Shown: positions 1 through 9,646, counted from the stretch's first letter. The stretch is 64,000 nucleotides of DNA from Streptomyces atratus (GCF_900119365.1 NZ_FPJO01000014.1:62001-126000), one strand, 5' to 3'. Notes: generated by a model from the letters alone, not told the origin. Numbers and translations: made by a program.

Positions 1-977
1 GGGTCGAGGATGTCCGGCCGGTTCGTGGCGGCGATCAGGATGACGCCGCCCTTCACGTCGAAGCCGTCCATCTCGACGAGCAGCTGGTTCAGCGTCTGCT
101 CGCGCTCGTCGTGCCCGCCGCCCATTCCGGCACCGCGGTGCCGGCCGACGGCGTCGATCTCGTCGACGAAGACGATCGCCGGGGCGTTCGCCTTGGCCTG
201 CTCGAAGAGGTCACGGACCCGGCTGGCACCGACACCGACGAACATCTCGACGAAGTCGGAACCGGAGATCGAGTAGAACGGGACGCCCGCCTCGCCTGCG
301 ACGGCGCGCGCGAGCAGCGTCTTGCCCGTACCGGGAGGCCCGTACAGCAGGACGCCCTTGGGGATCTTGGCACCGACGGCCTGGAACTTCGCCGGCTCCT
401 GGAGGAACTCCTTGATCTCCTGGAGCTCCTCGACGGCCTCGTCCGACCCCGCCACATCGGCGAACGTCGTCTTCGGCGTGTCCTTGGTGATCAGCTTGGC
501 CTTGGACTTCCCGAACTGCATGACCCGGGAGCCGCCGCCCTGCATCTGATTCATCAGGAACAGGAAGACGACCACGATCAGGACGAAGGGCAGCAGGGAG
601 AGGAGGATCGAAATGAACGGGGACTGCTTGGACGGCGAGACCGTGTAGCCCTTGTCGATCTTGCCGCTCTCGAACTTCTGCTGCAGCGTGTCGGCCAGCT
701 GGACACCCTGGTCGCCGATGTAGCTCGCCTGGAACTTGGTGCCGGACTCGCCCGAGAGCTCCTGGCCCTTCTTCAATTCGATCTTGATGATCTGATCGTC
801 ACCGGTGGTCAGCTTGGCCTGCGCCACCTGGTCCTTGCTGATCGCCTGGATCACCTTGCCGGTGTCCACCGATTTGTAGCCGCCCGACGAGCCGACGACT
901 GTCATCAACACGACCACGGCGAGGACGGCCAGCACGATCCACATGACCGGCCCACGGAAGTATCGCTTCACGTCCAT
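1..977 (-). CDS. ftsH: FtsH membrane-bound ATP-dependent zinc metalloprotease (partial, 3' end outside window)
   Basis: FtsH degrades membrane and short-lived cytosolic proteins. The start is the ATG at 977 (reads MDVKRYFRGPVMW). Visible in order are an N-terminal transmembrane segment (about residues 11-28), an extracytoplasmic region, a second transmembrane segment (about residues 125-147), and the AAA+ domain with Walker A GPPGTGKT, Walker B ending in VFVDEID, and the start of the second region of homology (AATNRPD). The HEXXH peptidase domain lies beyond the left edge. It lies downstream of hpt and tilS in the same orientation, a common actinobacterial order. Confidence 0.97.
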   Translation of the reverse strand, partial: MDVKRYFRGPVMWIVLAVLAVVVLMTVVGSSGGYKSVDTGKVIQAISKDQVAQAKLTTGDDQIIKIELKKGQELSGESGTKFQASYIGDQGVQLADTLQQKFESGKIDKGYTVSPSKQSPFISILLSLLPFVLIVVVFLFLMNQMQGGGSRVMQFGKSKAKLITKDTPKTTFADVAGSDEAVEELQEIKEFLQEPAKFQAVGAKIPKGVLLYGPPGTGKTLLARAVAGEAGVPFYSISGSDFVEMFVGVGASRVRDLFEQAKANAPAIVFVDEIDAVGRHRGAGMGGGHDEREQTLNQLLVEMDGFDVKGGVILIAATNRPDILD

Positions 978-1117
978 CCATACGGGGCGAAGCCGCCCCG
1001 TCCCTCCTGCCCGTAGGTAAATGCTGCTGTGAGAAAAGACTGTTCTTCGGACGGTACCCCAGCATTGTCACCCGCGACCGCCGGGGACGTCTGTCAAAAC
1101 CCGCCTTCGAAGGCTCA

Positions 1118-1149
1118 ACGGCGGGAATCCCTTGAAAGGTTCCCGCCGT
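1118..1149 (-). terminator. Hairpin between hpt and ftsH
   Basis: Ten-base inverted repeat ACGGCGGGAA / TTCCCGCCGT with a 12-base loop, 56 bases past the hpt stop and upstream of ftsH. It has no T-tract, which is normal for Streptomyces. It may terminate hpt or attenuate read-through into ftsH. Confidence 0.5.
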
Positions 1150-1204
1150 CGGCTCCGGTCGGTCCGGGCGCCCCTGGGGCCGGGCGAAGGGCTCCGGGAG
1201 GAGG

Positions 1205-1759
1205 TCAGCCCCCGTAGACGTGCGGGGCGAGCGTGCCGACGAAGGGGAGGTTGCGGTACTTCTCGGCGTAGTCGAGCCCGTAACCGACGACGAATTCGTT
1301 GGGGATGTCGAAACCGACCCACTTGCAGTCGAGCGCGACCTTGGCCGCGTCCGGCTTGCGCAGCAGGGTGCAGATCTCCAGGGAGGCGGGCTCGCGCGAG
1401 CCGAGGTTCGACATCAGCCACGACAGGGTCAGGCCCGAGTCGATGATGTCCTCGACGATCAGGACGTGCTTGCCCTTGATGTCGGTGTCCAGGTCCTTGA
1501 GGATCCGGACCACTCCGGAGGACTGGGTGCCCGCGCCGTACGACGAGACGGCCATCCAGTCCATGGTGACGGGGGTGGACAGCGCGCGCGCCAGGTCCGC
1601 CATCACCATCACTGCGCCCTTGAGGACGCCGACGATGAGCAGGTCCTTGCCCGCGTACTCCGCGTCGATCTTCGCGGCCAGCTCGACGAGCTTCGCGTCG
1701 ATCTCTTCCTTGGTGAGGAGCACCGACTGAAGGTCGGTGCCCATGTCCTTCTCGTTCAC
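1205..1759 (-). CDS. hpt: Hypoxanthine phosphoribosyltransferase
   Basis: Converts hypoxanthine or guanine plus PRPP to IMP or GMP in purine salvage. The PRPP-binding loop VLIVEDIIDSGLTL is intact, as are the MDWMAVSSYG region and the C-terminal VGFDIPNEFVVGYGLDY, all typical of the family. I chose the GTG at 1759 because GAAAGAGA lies just upstream; an ATG at 1744 (MGTDLQSVL) is an alternative. It follows tilS on the same strand after 85 bases, giving the usual tilS-hpt-ftsH order. Confidence 0.95.
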   Translation of the reverse strand: MNEKDMGTDLQSVLLTKEEIDAKLVELAAKIDAEYAGKDLLIVGVLKGAVMVMADLARALSTPVTMDWMAVSSYGAGTQSSGVVRILKDLDTDIKGKHVLIVEDIIDSGLTLSWLMSNLGSREPASLEICTLLRKPDAAKVALDCKWVGFDIPNEFVVGYGLDYAEKYRNLPFVGTLAPHVYGG

Positions 1760-1844
1760 CCGCGTCTCTTTCTCTGCCTGCCGGGTCCGGGGTGTTGCCC
1801 CCGCACCTGCGCGGCCGCTCGCCTGCGTGTCAGCCGCTTGTGCT

Positions 1845-2927
1845 TCAGCTCTGCCGAATGACCAGTCTGCCACCCTGCCGCATGGCTTCGACGCGTCCGG
1901 GCAGGTTGATGGCGCGCTGGCCGCGCCAGCCGGTGATCAGACGGTCGACTTCCTCGATGTGCCGGGCGAAGAGCGAACCGGCCGGGGAACCCGCCTCCAT
2001 GGCGGCCCGGCGCAGGACCCGGCGGCGTACGGCGGGCGGCAGCGCGTACAGCTTGGCGCACTCCAGACGGCCCGCGTCGTCCCGCACGGCGCGGTCGGCC
2101 TCGGCGGCCCAGGTGTCCAGTGCGTCGGCGTCGTCGCGGGAGAGCTGGGCGGTACGGGCCAGGGCCTCGACGACCCCTTTGCCCAGCGCCTTCTCCAGGG
2201 CGGGCAGGCCCTCGTGGCGCAGCCGGGAGCGGGTGTAGGCGGGGTCGATGTTGTGCGGGTCGTCCCAGACGGGCAGGGACTGGACGAGGCAGGCCTTGCG
2301 GGCGGTCTGCCGGTCGAGCTGGAGGAAGGGGCGGCGGTAGCGGCCGGCCGGGCCCGACGCGGCGGCCATGCCGGAGAGCGAGCGGATGCCGGAGCCGCGG
2401 GCGAGGCCGAGCAGGACCGTCTCCGCCTGGTCGTCGCGGGTGTGTCCGAGCAGGACGGCGGCGGCGCCGTGCCGCTCGGCCGCGGCGTCCAGGGCGGCGT
2501 AGCGGGCGTCCCGGGCCGCGGCCTCGGGGCCGCCTTCGTGACCGACCTGCACGGCGACGGCCTCGACCGGGTCGAGGCGCATGTCGGTGAGGCGGTCGAC
2601 GACCTCGGCGGCCCGGGCGTCGGAGTCGTCCTGGAGGCCGTGGTCGACGGTGATCCCGCCGGCCCGGACGTCGAGTTTGGGGGCCTCGAAGGCGAGAGCG
2701 GAGGCGAGGGCCATGGAGTCGGCGCCGCCGGAGCATGCCACCAGCACCAGCGGGGTGTCGGGGCGCTCGGGGAGTGCGGCGCGCTGCCTGCCCGCACCGG
2801 CTTCGGCGAGCTCGGGGTGCGGGGTGCGCCGGGTGCGTTCGGCGCTTCGGGTGTGTTCGGTGAGTACGTCGTGGAGTACGCGGCGGACCGCCAGGCGTAT
2901 CGCCGCGACCGCAGGATGGGGACCCAT
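1845..2927 (-). CDS. tilS: tRNA(Ile)-lysidine synthetase
   Basis: Modifies C34 of tRNA-Ile(CAU) to lysidine, using ATP and lysine, so that the tRNA reads AUA. The PP-loop SGGADSMAL is at about residues 66-74, followed by ITVDHGLQ and the LLGHTRDDQAET signature. The protein has 360 residues, typical for the family in actinobacteria. Upstream of hpt on the same strand. Confidence 0.95.
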   Translation of the reverse strand: MGPHPAVAAIRLAVRRVLHDVLTEHTRSAERTRRTPHPELAEAGAGRQRAALPERPDTPLVLVACSGGADSMALASALAFEAPKLDVRAGGITVDHGLQDDSDARAAEVVDRLTDMRLDPVEAVAVQVGHEGGPEAAARDARYAALDAAAERHGAAAVLLGHTRDDQAETVLLGLARGSGIRSLSGMAAASGPAGRYRRPFLQLDRQTARKACLVQSLPVWDDPHNIDPAYTRSRLRHEGLPALEKALGKGVVEALARTAQLSRDDADALDTWAAEADRAVRDDAGRLECAKLYALPPAVRRRVLRRAAMEAGSPAGSLFARHIEEVDRLITGWRGQRAINLPGRVEAMRQGGRLVIRQS

Positions 2928-3125
2928 GTCCGGTGCCCTTCGTGAAGTTCGGTGAGGTGCCTCGAAGTGCCGGACGGGAAGTGTGCCGTCACTCAGAGTG
3001 CGTCGATGGTGACAGAGGCAAGCCGTTCATCGAGCATTGCACGCCTTCCCATGCCCCTACGGTCCCTCGGATGGGTGATTACCGGCGCGTTTTCATCCTG
3101 TCGCCCGCCGTCGGGCCGGTCGTGG

Positions 3126-4259
3126 TCAGGACTCTGCCTTACGGTGCACCCTCGCGATCCAGTCCGCGGGCTTCGCGATCTCCGCCTTGGTGGGCAGGGT
3201 GTTCGGCGAGGTCCAGACCCGGTTGAAGCCGTCCATGCCGACCTCGTCGACCACGGCCCGGACGAATCGCTCGCCGTCGCGGTACTGACGCAGCTTCGCG
3301 TCGAGGCCGAGGAGCTTGCGCAGCGCCTGGTCGAGGCGGCCGGCGCCGCGCGCCCTGCGCTGCTGGAACTTCTCCCGGATCTCGCCGACGGAGGAGACGA
3401 CCTCGGGGCCGACGCCGTCCATCACGTAGTCGGCGTGGCCTTCGAGCAGGGACATCACGGCGGTGAGCCGGCTGAGGATCTCGCGCTGGGAGGGCGTCTG
3501 GACGAGTTCGACCAGGCTGCGGCCTCCGTCCTCGCCGTCCTCGCCCTCGGGGCGGCCCCCGGCCAGGGACTGGGCGGCCTCGCGGAGCCGCTCCAGCAGG
3601 GTCATCGGGTCGACGTCGGTCTCGTCGAGGAATGACTGGATCTCGCCCTGCAGATGGTCGCGGAGCCAGGGCACTCCGGTGAACTGGGTGCGGTGGGTCT
3701 CCTCGTGGAGCGCGACCCAGAGCCGGAAGTCGTGCGGGTCGACCTCCAGTTCGCGCTCGACGTGCACGATGTTCGGGGCGACGAGCAGCAGCCTGCCGCC
3801 GCCGTCGGCCGAGGCCGGGAGCTCTCGGGTGGCCGGGGCGAACGTCTCGTACTGGCCGAGGACCCGGGAGGCCAGGAACGACAGCAGCATCCCCACCTCG
3901 ACGCCGGTCACCTTGCCGCCGACCGCGCCGAGCACCGCGCCGCCGGGGCCGCCCGGGCGCCGGTCCTGCATCTTGCCGAGCAGCGGGCGGAGCAGTTCGC
4001 GGAAGCCCGCGGCATTGGCCTTGATCCAGCCGGCCCGGTCCACGACCAGGACCGGGGTGTCCTCCGGGTGCGCCCCCTCCGGGATCATCCGGGTGAAGGA
4101 ACGGACGTGCTCCTCCGAGGCCTTGGCATGCCGGCGCAGCTCCGCGACGACCTCGCGGGCCTCCTCGCGGCTGATCTCCGGCCCCGGCCGCACAAGTCGG
4201 GTCGCGGTCGCGACCGCGAGATTCCAGTCGACCATCTCGGCACCACCGATGCTCGTCAT
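3126..4259 (-). CDS. Zinc-dependent metalloprotease of the F420-biosynthesis-associated family
   Basis: 377 residues, belonging to an actinobacterial family often labelled 'coenzyme F420 biosynthesis-associated' or simply zinc-dependent metalloprotease. The zinc motif HEETH occurs in LWVALHEETHRTQFTG. A glycine-rich segment around GPGGAVLGAVGGKVTGVEVG looks hydrophobic. Its true substrate is unknown and the F420 link rests on phylogenetic profiling. I used the ATG at 4259 (MTSIGGAEMVDW); an ATG at 4235 is possible. It lies between tilS and dacB, both on the same strand. Confidence 0.88.
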   Translation of the reverse strand: MTSIGGAEMVDWNLAVATATRLVRPGPEISREEAREVVAELRRHAKASEEHVRSFTRMIPEGAHPEDTPVLVVDRAGWIKANAAGFRELLRPLLGKMQDRRPGGPGGAVLGAVGGKVTGVEVGMLLSFLASRVLGQYETFAPATRELPASADGGGRLLLVAPNIVHVERELEVDPHDFRLWVALHEETHRTQFTGVPWLRDHLQGEIQSFLDETDVDPMTLLERLREAAQSLAGGRPEGEDGEDGGRSLVELVQTPSQREILSRLTAVMSLLEGHADYVMDGVGPEVVSSVGEIREKFQQRRARGAGRLDQALRKLLGLDAKLRQYRDGERFVRAVVDEVGMDGFNRVWTSPNTLPTKAEIAKPADWIARVHRKAES

Positions 4260-4308
4260 GCGTCAACCGTACGTGCTCGGGTCCGTCCGCGGTGTGGTGT
4301 TGACCGGC

Positions 4309-5814
4309 TCAATGGGGGCGGGAGGCGAGCGTGGTGGCGAGGCGGTCGAGGGCGGACTGGGCGTCCGACGGGGAGGTGGTGCCGGATGCCAGGAAGGCGA
4401 AGGCGAGCAGCCGGCCCTGACGGTCGACGACCGTTCCCGCGAGGGTGTTCACGCCGGTGAGGGTGCCGGTCTTGGCGCGGATCAGGCCGGTGCCCGCGGA
4501 CTTGCCGGTGTAGCGGTCGCTGAGCGTGCCGCTGAAACCGGCCACGGGCAGGCCGGTGAGGACGGGGCGCAGTTCGGGGTGGTCCGGGTCGGCCGCGCGG
4601 GCGAGGAGGCCGGCCAGCAGTCCTGCGGTGACCTTGTCCTTGCGGTTCAGTCCGCTGCCGTCGGCGAGGTCGGCCCCCTTCAGCGGCAGGCCGAGCTTCT
4701 TGAGCTGTGCGGTGACGGCCCGTCGGCCGCCGTCGAAGTCGGCCGGTTCGCCCGCGGCGAGGGCGGTCTGCCGGGCGAGTGCCTCGGCGATGTCGTTGTC
4801 GCTGTTGGTCAGGGACCGTTCGACCAGGGCGGAGAGCGGGGCCGAGCGGTGTTCGGCGACCTTCTCGTACCCGGCGGCCGGGCGGCCGGGCTTCGGGCCG
4901 GCCCCGGTGGCGATGCCCGCGTCGTCGAGGAGCTTCGCGAAGGTGCGGGCGGTGTCGCCGGCCGGGTCGTCGCTGCGCGGGGCGGGTCCGCTGTCGGTGC
5001 TGTCGAGCCTGCCCTCGTCGGTCATCAGGGCGCTGACGGGCGCGATGTTCTCGTTGGGGCCGATCGGGTGCCGGGCAGGCCCGGAGTAGCGGGAGGTGTC
5101 GTACGCGAGGCGGACCTTGTCGACGCCGCGCCCCTTCAGCGCGCGGGCGGTGTCGGCGGCCAGCCCGCGCAGTGCGGCCTTGTCGAGGGTGGGGTCGCCG
5201 CCGCCGGCCAGGACGATACTGCGGGAGTCGGCGGAGGCCCGGACCGTCGTGGCGATGCGGTGGTCGGGGCCGAGGGCGCTCAGGGCGGCGACCGTGGTGG
5301 CGATCTTGACGGTGGAGGCGGGCGTCATGGGGGTGTCGACGCCCTGGCCGTACAGCCGCTCGCCGCCGGCGGTGTCGATGACGACGGCGGTGCGCCGCTT
5401 GCCCAGGGCGGGGTCCTTCAGCAGCGGGCCGAGGGCGGAGCGGAGGGCGGCGGCTGCGTCGTCCGGGGCGGTGCGGGCGTCGGGGGCGGAGTTGTCGACG
5501 GCGGCGGAGAGGGCCGCGAGTACGGGCGGGGCGCTGGGTGCGGGGGCCGGTCCGGACGGCGCGGCGGGCTCGTGATGTGCGCCACCTGTACGGTTCCGGG
5601 CGGCGGCCAGGTCCGTCTCGGCCTTACGCTGACCCGAGTCCCAGGGGCCGGCGGCAAGGACGACGCCGGCTGCGAGCGCCAGGCCGAGGCCGGCGGAGAC
5701 GGCGGTGAACTGGCGGTCGTTCAGTCCCTTCAACCTGATCATGGCGGCCCGAGGGGTGAGCCGGCTCAGCTTGTCCAGCGGGTTGACCGACAGTCTCTTC
5801 ACCGGCTCGTCCAC
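4309..5814 (-). CDS. dacB: D-alanyl-D-alanine carboxypeptidase / endopeptidase, PBP4 (S13) family
   Basis: Trims or cleaves peptidoglycan cross-bridges outside the membrane. All three penicillin-binding motifs are present: SxxK as STVK, SxN as SDN in LTNSDNDIAEAL, and KTG in IRAKTGTLTGVN. There is an N-terminal cytoplasmic stretch and one hydrophobic anchor (about residues 40-57) followed by a Pro/Ala-rich linker. The GTG at 5814 has AAAGGGG ten bases upstream; the frame stays open further upstream, but those starts would run into the ppa control region. Divergent from ppa. Confidence 0.93.
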   Translation of the reverse strand: MDEPVKRLSVNPLDKLSRLTPRAAMIRLKGLNDRQFTAVSAGLGLALAAGVVLAAGPWDSGQRKAETDLAAARNRTGGAHHEPAAPSGPAPAPSAPPVLAALSAAVDNSAPDARTAPDDAAAALRSALGPLLKDPALGKRRTAVVIDTAGGERLYGQGVDTPMTPASTVKIATTVAALSALGPDHRIATTVRASADSRSIVLAGGGDPTLDKAALRGLAADTARALKGRGVDKVRLAYDTSRYSGPARHPIGPNENIAPVSALMTDEGRLDSTDSGPAPRSDDPAGDTARTFAKLLDDAGIATGAGPKPGRPAAGYEKVAEHRSAPLSALVERSLTNSDNDIAEALARQTALAAGEPADFDGGRRAVTAQLKKLGLPLKGADLADGSGLNRKDKVTAGLLAGLLARAADPDHPELRPVLTGLPVAGFSGTLSDRYTGKSAGTGLIRAKTGTLTGVNTLAGTVVDRQGRLLAFAFLASGTTSPSDAQSALDRLATTLASRPH

Positions 5815-5900
5815 CGTTGACCAGCCCCTTTCGCGAGCACACATCTGCGTGGGGGACACTTAATCACCAGTCGTATGTGTTGATCATGGAGGAGCCACCC

Positions 5901-6395
5901 GTGGAGTTCGACGTCGTTATCGAGATCCCGAAGGGTTCGCGGAACAAGTACGAGGTGGACCACGAGACCGGTCGGATCCGTCTGGACCGTCGACTCTTCA
6001 CCTCGACCAGCTACCCGGCGGACTACGGCTTCGTCGAGAACACCCTCGGCGAGGACGGCGACCCGCTGGACGCGCTGGTCATCCTGGAGGAGCCGACCTT
6101 CCCCGGCTGCCTCATCAAGTGCCGCGCCATCGGCATGTTCCGGATGACGGACGAGGCCGGCGGCGACGACAAGCTGCTGTGCGTGCCGGCCTCCGACCCC
6201 CGGGTGGAGCACCTGCGCGACATCCACCACGTGTCGGAGTTCGACCGCCTGGAGATCCAGCACTTCTTCGAGGTCTACAAGGACCTGGAGCCCGGCAAGT
6301 CCGTCGAGGGCGCCGACTGGGTCGGCCGCGCCGAGGCCGAGGCCGAGATCGAGGCCTCCTACAAGCGCCTTGAGGCGCAGGGCGGCGCGCACTGA
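5901..6395 (+). CDS. ppa: Inorganic pyrophosphatase (family I)
   Basis: Hydrolyses pyrophosphate to two phosphates and drives biosynthetic reactions forward in the cytoplasm. 164 residues. The metal-binding signature DGDPLDALV is present, together with KYEVDHETGRIRLDR and YPADYGFVE. The GTG at 5901 follows GGAGGAG with six-base spacing, which decides this start over upstream ATG codons. Divergent from dacB; the 86-base gap must hold both promoters. Followed by a strong hairpin. Confidence 0.98.
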   Translation: MEFDVVIEIPKGSRNKYEVDHETGRIRLDRRLFTSTSYPADYGFVENTLGEDGDPLDALVILEEPTFPGCLIKCRAIGMFRMTDEAGGDDKLLCVPASDPRVEHLRDIHHVSEFDRLEIQHFFEVYKDLEPGKSVEGADWVGRAEAEAEIEASYKRLEAQGGAH

Positions 6396-6438
6396 CCCGA
6401 GGGTCGTGACCCGGTTCCGTTTCCACGGTTCCGGGCAG

Positions 6439-6478
6439 GGAACGGGCGGTACTCCTTCCGAGGGGTGCCGCCCGTTCC
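6439..6478 (+). terminator. Terminator downstream of ppa
   Basis: Perfect 11-base stem GGAACGGGCGG / CCGCCCGTTCC with an 18-base loop, 44 bases after the ppa stop. Confidence 0.7.
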
Positions 6479-6598
6479 GTATGCCCCGCCCGGCCCGCGC
6501 ACCGGCCTCCTGCCGTCCCTGGGCGGCCCTCTCTCGTCCCCGCCCCGGCCCGTGGCCATACTGGGCACAGAGGCGCAGCCGACGAGGAGCGAGATCGA

Positions 6599-8308
6599 GT
6601 GGTGGCGGAACAGGGCGGTCCCGAGGACCAGAAGCCCCAGTCCGACGAGGCACGCAGTGCCTTCGTCCCGCCTGCCGGGGTGGACCGGCGCACGTCCGCT
6701 TCCGAGGACGACCAGCCGACATCGGAATTCGCGATTCCGGCGGGTCTGGCGACCGAGCCCCAGGGGCCGGCTGCGGGTTCCGCTTCGGGTTCCGCACCGG
6801 GGCCGGGATCGGGTTCGGACACGATCGGCTCCGCCTTCGCGCCGCCGCGCACCTACAGCGCCCAGCACTCGCCGCCCGCCTTCACTCCGGCCCACGGCAG
6901 CCCGATGATCCGGCTGACCAAGGAGGCCCCCTGGCAGGACCGGATGCGCACGATGCTGCGGATGCCGGTCGCCGAGCGCCCGGCGCCCGAGACGGTGCAG
7001 AAGCCCGACGAGACGGGGCCCGCGGTGCCGCGCGTGCTCGACCTGACGCTGCGCATCGGGGAGTTGCTGCTGGCGGGCGGCGAGGGCGCCGAGGACGTCG
7101 AGGCGGCCATGTTCGCGGTGACCCGCAGCTACGGACTGGACCGCTGCGAGCCCACGGTCACCTTCACCCTGCTGTCGATCTCGCACCAGCCGTCGCTGGT
7201 CGACGACCCGGTGACGGCGAGCCGTACCGTACGCCGCCGCGCCACCGACTACACCCGGCTGGCCGCCGTCTTCCGGCTGATCGACGACATCACCACCGAG
7301 GACGTCGAGGTCTCGCTGGAGGAGGCCTACCGGCGGCTGGCGGAGATCCGGCGCAACCGGCATCCGTACTCCGGCTGGGTGCTGACGCTGGCCGCCGGCG
7401 GTCTCGCGGGGGCGGCCTCGGTGCTGCTCGGCGGTGGTCCGCTGGTCTTCCTGGTGGCGGCGGTCGGCGCGATGCTCGGCGACCGGCTCGCCTGGCTGTG
7501 CGCCGGGCGGGGGCTGCCGGAGTTCTACCAGTTCGTGGCGGCGGCGATGCCGCCGGCCGCGCTGGGGGTGGCGCTGACCCTCACCCACTGGTCGGACGTA
7601 CGGCCGTCCGCGGTCATCACCGGTGGGCTGTTCGCGCTGCTGCCGGGGCGGGCCCTGGTGGCGGGTGTGCAGGACGGGCTGACCGGTTTCTACATCACCG
7701 CGGCCGCGCGGCTGCTCGAAGTCATGTACTTGTTCATCGGCATCGTCGTCGGTGTGCTGCTGGTGCTGTATCTGGGGGTTCAGCTGGGCGCCCAGCTGAA
7801 CCCCGAGGCCAGGTTCATCGCCCACGACCGGCCGGTGGTGCAGATCCTGGCGTCGATGGCGCTCTGTTTCGCCTTCGCGATCCTGCTCCAGCAGGACCGG
7901 TCCACGGTGCTGGCGGTGACCCTCAACGGCGGTGTGGCCTGGGTGATCTACGGGGCGATGGCCCGTACCGGCAATATCTCGCCGGTGGCGGCGACGGCGA
8001 CGGCGGCCGGTCTGGTGGGTCTGTTCGGGCAGTTGCTCTCGCGCTACCAGTACACCTCGTCGCTGCCGTTCATCACGGCGGCGATCGGCCCGCTGCTGCC
8101 CGGTTCGGCCACGTACTTCGGTCTGCTGGCCGTGGCGCAGGGGCGGGTGAACGCCGGGCTCGCCTCGCTGTCGACCGCGGTGGCCACGGCGCTGGCCATC
8201 GCGATCGGGGTGAACCTGGGGAGCGAGATCTCCCGGCTGTTCATGCGGGTGCCGGGAGCTGTCGGCGGGGCCAACCGCCGCGCGGCCAAACGGACGCGCG
8301 GCTTCTGA
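6599..8308 (+). CDS. Threonine/serine exporter (ThrE) family membrane protein
   Basis: 569 residues. An N-terminal hydrophilic Pro/Ser/Gly-rich tail of about 130 residues precedes the cytoplasmic ThrE domain (VLDLTLRIGELLLAGGEGAED, the usual opening of PF06738). About ten hydrophobic helices follow, in two blocks matching the two halves of the ThrE fold (DUF1212 and DUF3815). It probably exports small amino acids. Starts GTG at 6599, with another GTG next to it at 6602; GAGGAG lies ten bases upstream. It stands alone between ppa and a convergent DedA gene. Confidence 0.88.
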   Translation: MVAEQGGPEDQKPQSDEARSAFVPPAGVDRRTSASEDDQPTSEFAIPAGLATEPQGPAAGSASGSAPGPGSGSDTIGSAFAPPRTYSAQHSPPAFTPAHGSPMIRLTKEAPWQDRMRTMLRMPVAERPAPETVQKPDETGPAVPRVLDLTLRIGELLLAGGEGAEDVEAAMFAVTRSYGLDRCEPTVTFTLLSISHQPSLVDDPVTASRTVRRRATDYTRLAAVFRLIDDITTEDVEVSLEEAYRRLAEIRRNRHPYSGWVLTLAAGGLAGAASVLLGGGPLVFLVAAVGAMLGDRLAWLCAGRGLPEFYQFVAAAMPPAALGVALTLTHWSDVRPSAVITGGLFALLPGRALVAGVQDGLTGFYITAAARLLEVMYLFIGIVVGVLLVLYLGVQLGAQLNPEARFIAHDRPVVQILASMALCFAFAILLQQDRSTVLAVTLNGGVAWVIYGAMARTGNISPVAATATAAGLVGLFGQLLSRYQYTSSLPFITAAIGPLLPGSATYFGLLAVAQGRVNAGLASLSTAVATALAIAIGVNLGSEISRLFMRVPGAVGGANRRAAKRTRGF

Positions 8309-8354
8309 GAGCCTGTCGGGTGACCTCTGAGGCCCGCGGCGGCCGGGGCATACG

Positions 8355-9068
8355 TCAGCGCTTGGCGTGTCGGCCGCGCTGGCCCGAGGACGGGCTGCCC
8401 CCGGCGGACGGGCCGTGGCCCTCGCCACCACCGGACGCCGCTTCCTTCTTCGACTTGGAGCGGGCCCGCAGGAACTCGATCGCGATCGGCAGCACCGAGA
8501 TGAGCACGATCAGGATGAGTATCGCCTCGATGTTCTCGTGGACGAAGTCGATCTTGCCGAGGGCCGAGCCGAGCAGCGTGACGCCGACGCCCCAGAGCAC
8601 TCCGCCGATGATGTTGAACACGATGAACGAGCGGTAGTTCATCCGGCTCACACCGGCGATGATCGGGGTGAACGTACGCACCACGGGCACGAAGCGGGCC
8701 AGGATCAGCGACTTCGGGCCGTACTTCTCGAAGAAGTCGTGCGCCTTCTCCACGTTCTCCTGCTTGAAGAGGCGGGAGTCCGGGCGCTTGAAGAGCGAGG
8801 GACCGACCTTGCGGCCGAAGAGATAGCCCACCTGGTCGCCGATGATCGCCGCCAGGGCCACCAGGAGGCAGACCAGCCAGAGCGGGGTGTCCAGCTGGCC
8901 GGTGGTCACCAGCAGACCCGTGGTGAACAGGAGCGAGTCGCCGGGGAGGAAGAAGCCGATCAGCAGTCCGGACTCGGCGAAGACGATGAGGAGGACGCCG
9001 GGAACTCCGAAGGTGTTGATCAGATAGTCCGGGTCCAGCCAGCTCGGGCCGAGCGCAAGCGTATTCAA
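8355..9068 (-). CDS. DedA / SNARE-associated family membrane protein
   Basis: 237 residues with five to six hydrophobic helices. DedA hallmarks are GFFLPGDSLLFTTG, the glycine-rich loop near GDQVGYLFGRKVG, and the amphipathic arginine motif RFVPVVRTFTPIIAG. Members act in undecaprenyl-phosphate or phospholipid translocation and envelope homeostasis. I start at the TTG at 9068 (LNTLALGPSWLDP), with AGGAG ten bases upstream; longer in-frame starts add a region without coding character. The C-terminus is a basic, Gly/Ser-rich tail. Convergent with the ThrE-like gene. Confidence 0.88.
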   Translation of the reverse strand: MNTLALGPSWLDPDYLINTFGVPGVLLIVFAESGLLIGFFLPGDSLLFTTGLLVTTGQLDTPLWLVCLLVALAAIIGDQVGYLFGRKVGPSLFKRPDSRLFKQENVEKAHDFFEKYGPKSLILARFVPVVRTFTPIIAGVSRMNYRSFIVFNIIGGVLWGVGVTLLGSALGKIDFVHENIEAILILIVLISVLPIAIEFLRARSKSKKEAASGGGEGHGPSAGGSPSSGQRGRHAKR

Positions 9069-9238
9069 GGGTCCGGGGCTCCTGGATCGATCGATGGCGG
9101 CTGCGTGGCTGCCCAAAGCTATCAACGTAGGATGACGCTCCCGGGTTCCAGATGGTCCCCGCGAGCACACACACCGGGCCGGCCGGGGATGCACTCCGGA
9201 TCAACCGGGACAAAGCTGTCCCCAGGAGGTGCCACACG

Positions 9239-9604
9239 ATGGGCATTGAGGATTACGGCGGCGGACAGACGGACCGGTCGGACGTCCTGGTCGTCACCAC
9301 GAACGACGTACCGGGCCACCAGGTGACCCGGGTGATCGGGGAAGTGTTCGGCCTGACCGTACGCTCCCGCCATCTGGGCAGCCAGATCGGCGCCGGGCTG
9401 AAGTCCATGATCGGCGGCGAGCTGAAGGGGCTGACCAAGACCCTCGTCGAGACCCGGAACCAGGCGATGGAACGGCTCGTCGAGCAGGCGAAGGCCCGGG
9501 GCGCCAACGCGGTGCTGATGATGCGCTTCGACGTGACCGAGGCGGCCGACGTGGGCACGGAGGTGTGCGCGTACGGCACCGCGGTCGTGATCAGCCGGAG
9601 CTGA
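9239..9604 (+). CDS. YbjQ/UPF0145 family protein
   Basis: 121 residues. The family features are VLVVTTNDVPGHQV near the start, a central GSQIGAGLKSMIGGELKG, and ARGANAVLMMRFDV before the C-terminal YGTAVVI strand. Members form pentameric rings and are often labelled heavy-metal-binding domain proteins; no function is established. ATG at 9239 has AGGAGGT eight bases upstream. Convergent with tipA across a strong bidirectional hairpin. Confidence 0.9.
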   Translation: MGIEDYGGGQTDRSDVLVVTTNDVPGHQVTRVIGEVFGLTVRSRHLGSQIGAGLKSMIGGELKGLTKTLVETRNQAMERLVEQAKARGANAVLMMRFDVTEAADVGTEVCAYGTAVVISRS

Positions 9605-9614
9605 GCGGGCGCGG

Positions 9615-9643
9615 CCGCGGGGTGGGGGCGCCCCACCCCGCGG
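9615..9643. terminator. Bidirectional terminator between the YbjQ-type gene and tipA
   Basis: Perfect 13-base stem CCGCGGGGTGGGG / CCCCACCCCGCGG with a three-base loop, lying exactly between two convergent stop codons. Confidence 0.8.
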
Positions 9644-9646
9644 CGG